From the NCBI GenBank assembly GCA_036583965.1, contig JAZBQD010000019.1, positions 992,001 through 1,056,000 on the forward strand: DNA of 64,000 nt. The letters run 5' to 3'. Positions within the stretch are counted from its first letter, which is position 1; every line of letters starts with the position of its first letter. Positions 32,757 to 43,332 of this stretch are shown in pieces. The notes under the pieces are model-generated. The model was not told where the DNA came from. It saw only the letters and a program-made list of their open reading frames with translations, and ran no database searches. The stretch is from Prunella strophiata. Lineage: Eukaryota > Chordata > Aves > Passeriformes > Prunellidae. A program made the translations under genes and the position numbers.

Positions 32757-34638
32757 TGCCTTTATAAATAGGAACGGGGCCTTTGCGGGGATTTTTGTGC
32801 TCCTGTTTTGTTTGCTTTTTTCCAACTTTTTGTTGGGAAAAAAGCTATACAAAAATAAGCTTTTTTACAGCTTTTTGTTCTTCCTTTTCCTCCAGGACAG
32901 CTTTGGGGAGCTTCAGGAGTGCCAGGAGTGTGTGGGGTGAGCCCCATCACACACCACGGGAGCAGCGCCTCAGGAAATCCTGGCAGTTCTGAGCAGACAT
33001 CAGCACCACAGGGAAAACAACACTTTTCCATTTTTCTTTTGAAATTCCACCCTGTTTGTCCATGGGAGCTTTGAGCACTGGTTTCAATGAGAATGGGATT
33101 CCAACTGCAGGGTTTAAAAGGCAGAATTTGGAATATTCATGCTCTTGTGCTATGTAGAAGGATTTTTACACATTTCAAGCAAAGCTGCTTTTCCTGCCTT
33201 TCCTGCCTTTCCTGCCTTTCCTGATGAATGAACTGCACCAGGATTTATGGAGCCGAGGTGTGGAACTCTGGCTGCTTGGCTGAACTGCCTGGAATGAGCT
33301 CCCAAGTGCCAGCATCCCTGTCAGGCTGCTGCCAAATGCCAAAAGGTCAGGGATTAATTTGGGATTGCACTGACAGAGAGCTGGGAAAGGGCTCCTTGGG
33401 ATGCTCTGAGGTGAATCCATGGAATTCTGAGGGCAGGAAAGTCCTACAGTATGGAGATGCACTGTGCCCTCTGGGAGATGTGGGATATCCCAGGGAATTT
33501 CCTGGCTGGGAGGGATTTCCTCTTGTTCTGTTGGAAAAATGAATTAGAAAAAACTTCAGCTTTGTAATTTTGTTGGAGGAATAGCCCATGGATTTAATTC
33601 TGCAGCTTCCAGTGGAATTCCTGAGATGGCCAGGAAAGGAAAAGGCTCCCAGTGGCCATCAGTTTGCCATGGATGTCCAGTAGGATCAATGGGGTCACGG
33701 GGAACCCCTTCCTTGTCCTTTCCCCATGGGAAATCCAGGATGTGAGCACAGAGCCCCCAGAGCTTAAAGCCTGGGGAATAAAACAGGAGACCACAAAGAA
33801 ACCTTGGAAAATCTGGGATTTGGGCCATGGAGATCCCTGGATGTGCCCAAAGAGGTGAGGGAAAATTGTTCTCCTGCAGGAAACCCCTTCACACATCCCA
33901 GCCTGCTCCACAGACCTCACAATTCCATCTGGGATTGTGGTCAGACAAACACTGCCAGACCAAGGCTCCTCCAACTCAGCCTAAATGGGGTGGAAAAACA
34001 TAAAATTCCTGATGGGACCCATCTATTCCAGCTGGAGGAGGAACACAAAGTAGGAGTCAAGAAGAACATCATTCCCAGAAAAAACAAAGCTGGAATTCTG
34101 CAGTGTCAGGCTCAGATTTTGAAGCTGATGAAGACGTGGGAAAACAGAAAACTTCCTTCTCTTTATTCCATTAAAAGTTTGGTTTCATCAACCTTGGAAC
34201 ACTCTTCTCAGTCCCCTCTCACAGCCACCCAAATGTCACACCCAAAATTAGACAAATTTTTCATCCTTCTGCCCTTGCAATGCCAAATTTTTGCAATTGT
34301 CTGGAATATCCTTCTTCTCCTCCTCTTTCTAAAACACTCCATGGGAAATATTTCCATTTTGACAATGGAGTTTTGATGGTTGAGCCTCAGGGTTCATTTT
34401 TAATTGGAGCAATTTTTTCCATTTGCTAACGATGCCTGCTCAAAATCCATTGTATCATCCATTAATTTGTCAAGGGAAAAATAATGCCCTAATCCATCTC
34501 TCTCATTAATTTCCTATTATGTGAGTTGTGCTTCTCTGCAATGGACAAAACTTTAATACAGAAATTGCACTTCACTTCCAGTATTTTGTGCTAAAAAATC
34601 AATGTAAAGGAAGGAGTTGGATTCCCACCCTGGAATTC
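32757..34638. other. Low-copy stretch
   Basis: A short (CTTTCCTGC)4 block lies at about 33187-33220. 34380-34560 is AT-rich with ATCCATTAATTTGTC and CTCATTAATTTCC words. No gene recognised. Confidence 0.4.
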
Positions 34639-34911
34639 TCCATAATTTTGTGGTTTTGATGGGAGATCTTTGGGCAAAGCTTTGAAACACAGAACCCCAC
34701 ACAAGATGTGCCCATCCAGGCAACTTGAAATAAAAATCTGGCTGGTTGAGAAAGAAATTCTTCAGTCAACCCTGATAAATATCTTCCACTGAGGACCAAT
34801 TTCCTTCTTATCCCAATATTTAACTGCTGGCTGTCCAGTGGGGTTAATAAACCTCCAGGAAACGGGGTCAAACATCAACTTGGCTTTTAATCTTGGTGAA
34901 TTCCCAACCTC
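34639..34911 (+). repeat. Local direct duplication, copy 1
   Basis: Begins CTCCATAATTTTGTGG and ends GTGAATTCCCAACCT. About 92 percent identical by eye to 36940-37213. The two copies are 2.3 kb apart, with CR1 insertions between them. Confidence 0.88.
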
Positions 34912-35047
34912 CTGCAGCAGCTCTGCTTCTAATCTGGGCTGGTTCTCTGTGCAGCACTGAGCAAACACCTCTAATTCCTTATTTCTAAACCATTTTTCCA
35001 CTTTTCACACAAGGTTTGAGGTTGAGACTCCAAGGCTATTGGCACTG

Positions 35048-35213
35048 GATCATAGAATCAGGAAATTATGGAATGGTTTGGGCTGAAGGCACCATAAAAC
35101 CCATCTTGTTCCAATGCCCAAGGGAAGGGACACCTTCCTCTATCCCAGGCTGCTCCAAGCCCCACCCAGCCTGGCCTTGGACACTTCCAGGGATGGGAAT
35201 TCCACAAATTCCA
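35048..35213 (-). repeat. CR1 LINE 3' fragment, older
   Basis: Antisense tail ATCATAGAATCAGG, ATGGAATGGTTTGGGCTG, CCAGGCTGCTCCAAGCCCC, GGCCTTGGACACTTCCAGG. TCC-AAGCCCC and GACACTTCC are features of older copies. Confidence 0.88.
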
Positions 35214-35334
35214 CAGAACTAAAAATATCAATTTCTACATCCTGAAAATGAGAAATAAAGGATTCACATTAAACCTTGATCAGTCTTTAAAAATTTATTT
35301 ACAAACAGTATTTATTTACTGATTCTGTTGGTTA

Positions 35335-35437
35335 ATCATGGAATCATGGAATGGCTTGTGTGGGAAGGGATCTTAAAATTCATCTCATCCCACCCCTGCC
35401 AATGCAGGGACACCTTCCACTATCCCAGTTTGTCCTG
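35335..35437 (-). repeat. CR1 LINE 3' fragment
   Basis: Antisense tail with two octamers (AATCATGGAATCATGG), GGAAGGGATCTTAAAATTC, CCACCCCTGCCAATGCAGGG, CCTTCCACTATCCCAG. Truncated at its 5' end at about 35437. Confidence 0.88.
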
Positions 35438-35706
35438 TGTTAGTCCCCAGCTGGATTTGAGAGCCCCAGGAGGGATTAATGTGGTTGTTTTCCCTTATTA
35501 TTTTTTTTTTTTTTTAAGATTTGAAATTCTTCATTTATTAATTTATTTTGAAAGTTTCAATTTATTTATTTATTTTACTAATTTAATTATTAATTGGGTT
35601 GAAGTACAAAGAAGTTGAGGAGGGCTTTAATTTAAATTTAATATTTTTTAAATGCAGTTTGTATAAAATAAGCTGAATTCCACAGGAATCCAATCAAAGA
35701 ATTATC
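35438..35706. other. AT-rich stretch with a T run
   Basis: T15 at about 35502-35516 followed by ATTTATTTATT-type AT-rich sequence. No gene. Confidence 0.5.
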
Positions 35707-35912
35707 AAAGAATCATGGAATGGTTTGGGTTGGACAGGATTTTGGGGATGGGGAGGGACATCTTCTACTGTCCCAGGCTGCTCCCAGCCCCAGTGTCCAA
35801 CCTTGGGCACTGCCAGGGATGCAGGGGCAGCCACAGCTGCTCTGGCAATTCCAGCCCAGCCCCTCCCCACCCTCCCAGCCAGGAATTCCTAATTCCCAAT
35901 ATCCCATTAAAT
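35707..35912 (-). repeat. CR1 LINE 3' fragment
   Basis: Antisense AATCATGGAATGGTTTGGG, CCAGGCTGCTCCCAGCCCC, GGCACTGCCAGGGATGCAGG, GCCACAGCTGCTCTGGC. The third CR1 tail in the same orientation within 860 bp. Confidence 0.92.
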
Positions 35913-36619
35913 CTCTTTTTAGGTTATCCACCCTGGCCTCACCCTCCATCCTCACTCAGTATCCTGAAATATCTGGACATAAAAACATCCATGAAAGGAT
36001 TTTCCAGCAAAGGCTCCTGATTGCCACAATCCTCCCTCAGCCACATCTGAGATTATTCCCCACACTGTGCATTAAACCCAGGAATGATCAGCAAACAAAA
36101 ACCTCCCCTTGTGGAGCATCCCAATCCTTCCTCTTGGGGTGGGGAACAGAGACATTAAAAACCTGAGAAGGTTTCTAAAACTCCTTCCAGCCCCTTGGTG
36201 CTCCTTCCCATCTATTTGTTCCCAGGGCCTCGGGGCCACAGAATTCTCACAGTAACTCAAGGAAGCAAATGTTGATTTATTTGAAATATCTCCCGTGGCT
36301 CCCTCCCCTCCAGCAAAGGCTCTGTGTTATTTATTCTGGGAAGTAAAACAAAGTTATCCAAAGGTAAAACCAGAGAATTTACACTCTTTTCCCTGTCCAT
36401 TGCTCTGTTTTCCCTGGTGCTCCACAGCTCCTGAACTTTCTGCCTGTTCAGAGCACATTTACTCTCCCAGGCTCCACGCTGGGACTCTCCTGTCCCATTC
36501 CTTGTGGGAATTGCTACTCAGGCAGTGCTTTTCCCTGCTGCAAACATTCCCTGCACAAGTGACACCCAGAACTGCAGGAATACACAATCCTTTTAGAATT
36601 TTCACGGTGGAAATTACAT
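35913..36619. other. Low-copy stretch
   Basis: No gene or known repeat recognised. Confidence 0.4.
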
Positions 36620-36845
36620 GTATGGAATCGTTAAGTTTGAAAAGCCCTTGAGTCCAACCACTGTCCCAATGTCCCCAAGTGCCACATCCGTGTGGTTTTT
36701 TAACTCTTCCAGGGGTTTAACTTTACCTCTTCCATGTGAAGTCTGTTCCACAGCTTGAGAAACCTTTCCAAGGAGAAGTTTTCCCAAATATCCAACCTAA
36801 ACTTCCCCTGGTGCAGCTTGAGGCTGTTTCCTCTAACCCATGTGC
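36620..36845 (-). repeat. CR1 LINE 3' fragment (GTGGCACTTGGGGACA type), old
   Basis: Antisense TATGGAATCGTTAAGTTTG, GTCCCCAAGTGCCACATCC, AAATATCCAACCTAAAC, GCTTGAGGCTGTTTCCTC. Much more diverged than the 20-31 kb copies. Confidence 0.85.
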
Positions 36846-36939
36846 TTCAGAAGGATTGATTTCCTGAACTTTCAAAAATAATCCAGTGCTATTCACGAGA
36901 TCCAAAGGGTTTCAGGGAATATGGTGGGGTGCCTGCATT

Positions 36940-37213
36940 TCTCCATAACTTTGTGGTTTTGATGAGACACCTTTGGGCAAAGCTTTGAAATACAGAATCC
37001 CACACAAAATATGCCCATCCAAGCAACTTGAAGTAAAAATCAGGCTGGTTGAGGAAGAAATTCTTCAGTCAACCCTGATGAATAACTTCCACTGAGGACC
37101 AATTTCCTTCTTATCCCAATATTTAACTGCTGGCTGTTCAGTGGGGTTAAGAAACCTCCAGGAAATGGGGTCAAACATCAACTTGGCTTTTAATCTTGCT
37201 GAATTCCCAACCT
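36940..37213 (+). repeat. Local direct duplication, copy 2
   Basis: Paralogue of 34639-34911 with scattered substitutions (GATGGGAGATC vs GATGAGACACC) and no large indels. A low-copy interspersed repeat is the alternative to segmental duplication. Confidence 0.88.
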
Positions 37214-37739
37214 TCTCCTTCCCAATGGAAGGAGAAGTAAAGAGGGACTGAGGAGAGCAAAACCAAGCTCAGTAATCACCATGAGGGAAGCACAGAGGGA
37301 AATTTCACCATCCAATGGGACTGCAAGGGGGGATCACTGAGGAGTTTGATCCCATGAAGGTGAAAAAAAAACAGGATAATGCTCCCTCTGAGGGAAACAG
37401 CCTGGAGAAGGAGGATGGGAGCACCTCCCTGCTCAGGCAGGGTCATCCCAGAGCACATGGCACAGGAATGCATCCAGATGCCCCTTGGAACATCTCCCTC
37501 TCTCTGAATACATCCTTATCTTGTTCCAGGATACATGAAATAACTCGTAAAAATAACAACAATTGTGTTGATATGAGCTCTGACAAGGACATAAATTCAT
37601 TTATGACCCTTAAACAGCTTTTTCCTTCCAAGAGGGTATTTAACCTGCTGTGCTTGGAACTCCCACTTTGGAAAGTGGAGATCTCCAAATGATGGAATCA
37701 GTTCAGTTTGGAAGAGGTCTCTGGGGGTAAAACTGCTCA
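37214..37739. other. Low-copy stretch
   Basis: No gene or known repeat recognised. Confidence 0.4.
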
Positions 37740-38162
37740 AAGAGACAGCCAGGAGCATTTTCATCTTATTATTTATATTTATATTTTGTATTTTATATTA
37801 TTGATCCCTGGTCCAAACTCATCCTGATTTCACTTAAAAATCTGCAAAGCTTCCAAAGCAAAGCTGGAAGAACAAAGGAACCAAAATGTTTGATCCCCAT
37901 CCTTGACTGCAAGGCACCCATCCCTCTGCTGGGCTTTCAGCAGGAAATTCAGAAATGGATCCCTTTTTCCTAATTCCTGCCCCTCCCTGGATTTTGGCAG
38001 CTCTTACAAGGCTCAGAAGCAGAACAGGACAAGCTGTTGGAACCACAAGGATTTTTTTCTACTGCTCTTTTCCAGGATTTTCCTATTAATCTTTGTAACC
38101 CCCCTCAAATTCCATGACATTGCAGGTATTGGACAGCCTGACCTTTTCAGCTACTCATTATT
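37740..38162 (+). repeat. Tandem segmental duplication, unit 1
   Basis: 423 bp beginning AAGAGACAGCCAGGAGC. The next unit starts immediately at 38163 with AAGAGAGAGCCAGAAGC. Shared blocks include GATTCCTGGTCCAAACTC-like sequence, GCTTCCAAAGCAAAGCTGG and GCAGGTATTGGACAGCCTG. Confidence 0.88.
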
Positions 38163-38490
38163 AAGAGAGAGCCAGAAGCATCTTCATCTTAATATTTTAT
38201 AATATTAATATTTTGTGTTTTATATTCTTGATTCCTGGTCCAAACTCATCCTGATTTCACTAAAAATCTGAAAAGCTTCCAAAGCAAAGCTGGAGGAACC
38301 AAGGGGAACACAATGTTTGATCTCCATCCTTGACTCCAAGGCATGCTTGAAAGCAGAACAACCTTGGAACCACAAGGATTTTTTCCTACTGCATTTTTTT
38401 TCAGGATTTCCCTATTAATCTCTGTAGCCTCCCTCAAATTCTGTGGCATTGCAGGTATTGGACAGCCTGACCTTTCCAGCTACCCATTAT
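38163..38490 (+). repeat. Tandem segmental duplication, unit 2
   Basis: Second unit, about 328 bp. It lacks roughly 90 bp present in unit 1 (around 37925-38015). Otherwise about 90 percent identical by eye. Ends at AGCTACCCATTATT. Confidence 0.88.
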
Positions 38491-38964
38491 TGACCAAAAA
38501 ATAACACTGACACAACACTCTGCTCTTTGAGAGGGGAACCTTCCCAGTTAATTGTGAGGAAATTATTCTGCTGGAAAACCTGGCTGCAGGTTCTCAGATA
38601 TTGGAAAAGATGAATCCCTTTTCCAAGAGGTACAGGATGAGAATTGATGAGGGCAGCATCTCTTAACGAGCTGCAATGATGAAGTGTTGTGCTCAGGGCT
38701 GGGGGGATGAGATGCCTGGAGGAGCTTTTCCAATTAGGAACAGATTCTGTGGGAAGCAGGAGGGAAACCCCTCTGGACCTGGAGTGATGGGAGATCAAAT
38801 CCAAGCTCTCAGGGCCTCACAAATACAAAGAACCTGAGGTGGGGAGTGTTGAGGGTTGAGGATTAACAACAGCTCTGAGGTGAGATTTGCAATTATGAGT
38901 CTCTAAAATGACATGAAAAATTACAAACGTTTAAAGGAAATTGGTGGGATTGTCCCAGGTGGGA
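38491..38964. other. Low-copy stretch
   Basis: No gene or known repeat recognised. Confidence 0.4.
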
Positions 38965-39145
38965 CATCAGCAGGAATTTCCCCATGGAAAGGGTGCTCAG
39001 GCCTTGGCAGGGGCTGCCCAGGGAGGTTTGGAGTGCCCATCCCTGGAAGTGGCACTCAGGGCTCTGGGCTGGGGACAGGGTGGGCACAGGCTGGACTCGG
39101 TGGTCTGGGAGGGCTTTTCCAGCCTCAGGGATTCAGGAATATTTG
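38965..39145 (+). repeat. CR1 LINE 3' fragment (CTCAGGCCTTGGCAGGGGC type)
   Basis: Same subtype as 3279-3522 but lacking the CCAAGGAATTCCTGG segment. Ends GGGAGGGCTTTTCCAGCC then CAGGGATTCAGGAA. Confidence 0.9.
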
Positions 39146-39961
39146 TCATCAGTTCTGCCCAGACCTCCCCTGACTCCAGGTGCCCTTAGGGAAGGGATTG
39201 GCATTTCAGGGCTGATCCTGTCTGGGTGTGATCAATATCCCAGAGCTCAGCTGCTCCCCTGGGCTTAATGAGGGTCGGAGAACCCAGGGAGAGCTGAGAA
39301 ATCTCCTCATTTGCACCTCCAGGCTGGATAATCCTGCTCATGGAGTGCCTTGACCAGCTCATCAGGAGCACTGGAGAACAGAGTCACTTTATTGTCCTAA
39401 AACTCCTACAATGACAATAAACCCCGATCCCTCAAGGCTCCTCTGGCAGATAATTCATCTTCCTCGAAGACAGCGCTGATAAAAAAATAAATAAGCCCCA
39501 CAGAGCTGATCTTCAAGGTCTTTGCCAGCCATGCAATCCCCAGATCCTGCAGCTTCCTCAAGGTGAACGCTCAGGAATATGCATAATTCACCAGCTCTCT
39601 GTGTTTATCTGTCTCACCATCACCCTGCACATTCCCTGCCTCCCTTTGAACATCTCTGCCCAGCCCAGTCTCCAAGAGCAAACAGAAGGGGAAAAAACAA
39701 GATACCAACATCATAAAAATCTCAGGGGGGCAGGGTGTAAAGCATCCTGAAGATGCCAAGAGTAAATGGGATAGATGGAAAACAGCAGGAGACTGGAGCT
39801 GCACTTGTTTTGTTAGGGAAAAAAAAAATCACAGCCGGAAAGGAAAAGCTGGAAAAGATCCCACAGCTCATCAAGAGCAACCACTAAAGCAGCACAATTT
39901 GGGTGCAAAACTTTGCCCTTGGCAACTTTTTCAAACCTGCTTGGCATGAAAAGAGGGAACT
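39146..39961. other. Low-copy stretch
   Basis: No gene recognised. AAAATAAATAAGCCCC and similar AT words lie near 39483. Confidence 0.4.
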
Positions 39962-40080
39962 GGTGGAATCCCCATCCCTGGAAGTGCTGTGGATGTGGCA
40001 CTTGGTGGGAAAAGAGGAAATGGGTGGAATCCCCATCCCTGGAAGTGTTTTGTGGATGTGGCACTGGAGGCACTCCAGCA
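39962..40080 (+). repeat. CR1-like fragment with an internal 62-bp duplication
   Basis: GGTGGAATCCCCATCCCTGG and GTGGATGTGGCACTTGG occur twice, 62 bp apart (39962 and 40024). This is the earliest stage of tandem growth of a CR1 segment. Confidence 0.75.
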
Positions 40081-40344
40081 GGGGTTCAGGACTCACCCGG
40101 AGCTGAGAACAAACCAAGCTCAGCCCACACCTCTCCCTGCTGCCAGGACTGACACTGAGGGGACACAAGGACCTTCCAGAGGCTTCCAGCCCTCCCTGAA
40201 CATCTGGGAATCACTCCTAAGGGAGTTTGTCCTAAATTAGCTGCAACCAGGGCAGAAACTCCTGGGAAAGAGGATCAAATCCAGGCTCAAATTCTGTCAG
40301 TGCCACAGCATCATCTCCTGGATCAGGATCAGAAGTGATCCAAG

Positions 40345-40695
40345 CACAAGGGTCAGGAGATTTCAAATGGACTGAATTGGGGAACAGGAAGATCCCAAGG
40401 GGCAGGAAGTCCCAAATGGGCTGAACCAAGGGCCAGGAGGATCCCAAAGGGGCTGAACTGAGAGTCAGGATATTCCAAATGGGATGAACTGAGGGTCAGG
40501 AGATCCCAAATGGGACTGAACTGAGAGTCAGGAAGATCCTGAGGGCCAGGAAGTTCCCAAATGAGAGTCAGGAAGTTCCCAGATGGATTGAACTGGGGAA
40601 CAGGAGATCCCAAAGGGGTTGAACTGAGGCCAGGAAGTTTCCAAATGGGCTGAATGAAGAGCCAGGGATATCCCAAATGGGCTGAACTCAGATAA
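40345..40695. repeat. Degenerate minisatellite, about 30-bp period
   Basis: Loose repetition of CCAAATGGGCTGAACTGAGG followed by GTCAGGAAGATCC with variable spacing of 28-34 bp, about 11 copies. More decayed than the other arrays. Confidence 0.85.
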
Positions 40696-40961
40696 ACTCT
40701 GACCACAGCCAGAAATCTCCCTGCTTGCTGTGGCCAGGGATTAAACTTCCTCAGCCAGACATGAGACTGACCAGGAAAACCAGGAGAAAAACCTGGAGAA
40801 TTCCACTGCCATAAATGGAATTTCAGGCTTGTTGAAATCTCTGCAGAGAACTTCTCAGGATGAAGTCACAAATAAATCAGAGAGATTTTAAAATCCTCCT
40901 CTACCACATCAGGTATTTACCAGGAACCTGTGACCTTATCTCATTTAAATTAACACAGAAT

Positions 40962-41048
40962 CATGGAATAGTTTGGGTGAGAAGGGACCTTAAATCCCTG
41001 GGTTTGGGGCCAGATGAACTTTAAGGATCATTCCATGATTTTATGAGG
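40962..41048. repeat. Two CR1 tails back to back
   Basis: 40962-41002 is an antisense CR1 tail (CACAGAATCATGGAATAG, GAGAAGGGACCTTAAATCCC). 41010-41048 is a sense tail (GATGAACTTTAAGGATC, ATTCCATGATTTTATG). Both are only about 40 bp. Confidence 0.7.
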
Positions 41049-41347
41049 CTGGAATGCTCCCAGGACAGTTTTCCCATTCCTGCTGTGACTGATGTTAAAA
41101 GGAACAACACCAGGGAACAACTCTGGGAAGAGAATCTGAGCTACAGGACACAAAAGAAATCTGCTTTTTACTGAATCCTCCTTGTTTCTGCACAGCCCCA
41201 TGACCATTCTGAGCAACATCAGCTCCCAGAATAACAGGATGGCTGAGAAATCCATGGATACACAGGGAAAGGCCTGCAGAGTGTGATTAAATAGAATATT
41301 TAACCTCTGAATTCCATGCTAGAAGATGCCTGGAGAGACGTGTGCTG

Positions 41348-41391
<44 letters not shown>

Positions 41392-42354
41392 ATTTTCATG
41401 GGAGAAAAGCTGGAGAAGAGAGAGAAGCAAACTGCCAGGATAACTCAAAGGTTAAGGAAAATTTCTTATTTGAAAATATTCAAAGGAATGGCTGGGTTTG
41501 TTCATCAAAAAGAAGAAAATGAGAGGGAATGTTATAAACAAGGGAGCACTTCCACAAGGAGAAGGAAAAAACACTTTAATCTCAGGAAGAAAGGCAGGAT
41601 AAGAAGCAGCAGTTGGAAGCTAAAATCAGGGAAATTGAAAGTGGAAAAGGGATTATTTTTTTCCAGACCAAGAATAATAATTACTGGAATGAATTGTTAA
41701 TAATTTGAATGTTTTTTTTCCTCACCTGGAAGGGCAGCTCAACACAGGGGTCTGGAGGAGAAAATTCCAGAGAGAAAAATCCCAACATTTCTTAGGATTC
41801 TAAAGGAATCCTTTAGGGAAGCAGCCCAAAAAGTGGATTTGTTATTCTGGAATATTGCCCTAAAAATCTGTGGTGTGCTCCAAGTGGGAAGGTGTGGGCA
41901 TTGTTGAAGGAGGACACCCTGGATTAGAGAGAGGAAAAACAGGAAAACAGAATGGGGCAGAAAATCTTCTCCAAGTTCAAGACCCTTTTTGGTGAGCTGG
42001 GTGAGTCCCCACCACCAGCAGGATGGGAAGTTTTATATGGGAAATTTGGGATAAAGCACAGCATTGACTCCAGAGGAGGAGTTTGGGACCAGCCCTGAGG
42101 AATCAGCAGATGGCTCCTGGTGGGACAAGGGACAGGAAGGTGGCACCTCCGTCCTGAGGCTGCTGTTCCATGGGGACCTGGTTTTAGTGGGATCCTTCAG
42201 CCCTTGGAATGTTGAGGCAGAGCTGCAAATGGGATCCCTCACACCCTGCAATGGAAACAAGCAGAAATGTCCTCAAACTCCATCAGGAAAGATGCTCCTG
42301 TTGGGTACTGAGAACAATTTCTTCCAGAAAAGTTGTGAAATCCTGGAAAATACT
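41049..42354. other. Low-copy stretch containing a T36 run
   Basis: T36 at 41349-41384 is the longest homopolymer in the window. No retroposed body or target duplication is obvious. Otherwise no gene recognised. Confidence 0.55.
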
Positions 42355-42520
42355 TCCCAAGGCAGGGGTGGAGTCCCTGGAACTGGAAGTGCTCAAAACC
42401 CACGTGGATGTGGCACTGGGGGACGTGGTTTGGTGATGACCATGGTGGTGCTGGTGGTGATGGTTGGACTTGGTGATCCTGGAGGGCTTTTCCAACCTGG
42501 ACAGCTCTGCAATTCCATGA
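42355..42520 (+). repeat. Older CR1 LINE 3' fragment
   Basis: GGTGGAGTCCCTGGAACTGG, GTGGATGTGGCACTGGGGG, ACGTGGTTTGGTGATGACC, GATGGTTGGACTTGGTGATC, GAGGGCTTTTCCAACC. The GTTTGGTG form is ancestral-looking compared with the GGGGCAGTGG copies. Confidence 0.9.
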
Positions 42521-43134
42521 AATGTTGTTCAGGCTCTTTGGAACTTCCCAAAAATTTATCCAAGGGCTTCACTGGGGAGTTGAAAGAGCAAAAGGAAAAA
42601 TGGGAAGGTTCATGTCCACATCAGCCCTGTCTTTGCTCTCCAGCCTCATCCCTGCTCAGGATGAAGGAGGAAATGGAACCCAAGTGCTCTGAGGTGGAAG
42701 AACAGGCAGATACTCCAATATTCCAAAAGGAAAAATATCTGGAAGCACAAAACAGCATCAGCAATTTCCATAAATGCTCAGATGTGGGAGCAGACCCAGG
42801 GTAGGGGCAAAAAGAAGAAACAGCAAATTTCAGGGACAAACTGAAATTCCAAGTGTTTTTCATAGGGTTCTGTGTCCCAGAGAATCCACAGAGTGGGGAT
42901 TCTCTCCCAAAGCTCTGCTGGAGGGTTTATCCACATTATTCCATGTTTATCCCTGTGATTCCCACCCATGCCTCCACTGAATCCCTGCACACCATTCCAG
43001 AGGAAACAGGGAGTGACCAAAGAGTTGCAGGACACCATGAAAGAGGCCATGACAGATGCCAATGATCTGTAAATAAGGGCTGAAAACACCTTTTTGTGGA
43101 AGTGAATCCCAAAAATTCCATGTCCACTGGAGAG
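42521..43134. other. Low-copy stretch
   Basis: No gene or repeat recognised. Confidence 0.4.
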
Positions 43135-43332
43135 GTCAAGATGGGATATCAGGGAAAATTCCTTCACTGACAGAATGGTCAAACACTGGAACAGATTCCC
43201 ATGGCTGTGGTGGAGTCCCCATCCCTAAAAGTTCAAAAGCCTCATGGATGTGGCACTTCAGGACGTGCTGGGGTTCAGCCCAGGGTTGGACTTAATCTTG
43301 GAGATTTTTTCCCACTTTAACAATTCTATTTT
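43135..43332 (+). repeat. Older CR1 LINE 3' fragment
   Basis: GGGAAAATTCCTTCACTGAC, AATGGTCAAACACTGGAACAG, split as AATGGTCAAACACTGG and AACAGATTCCC, then GTGGAGTCCCCATCCC, GATGTGGCACTTCAGGACG, CAATTCTATT tail. Confidence 0.88.

Noticed and set aside
41349..41384. Processed pseudogene or SINE suggested by the T36 run
   Set aside because: No recognisable transcript-like body, promoter boxes or target duplication next to it. Similar smaller T/A runs at 35502, 50583 and 54411 are likewise plain homopolymers.
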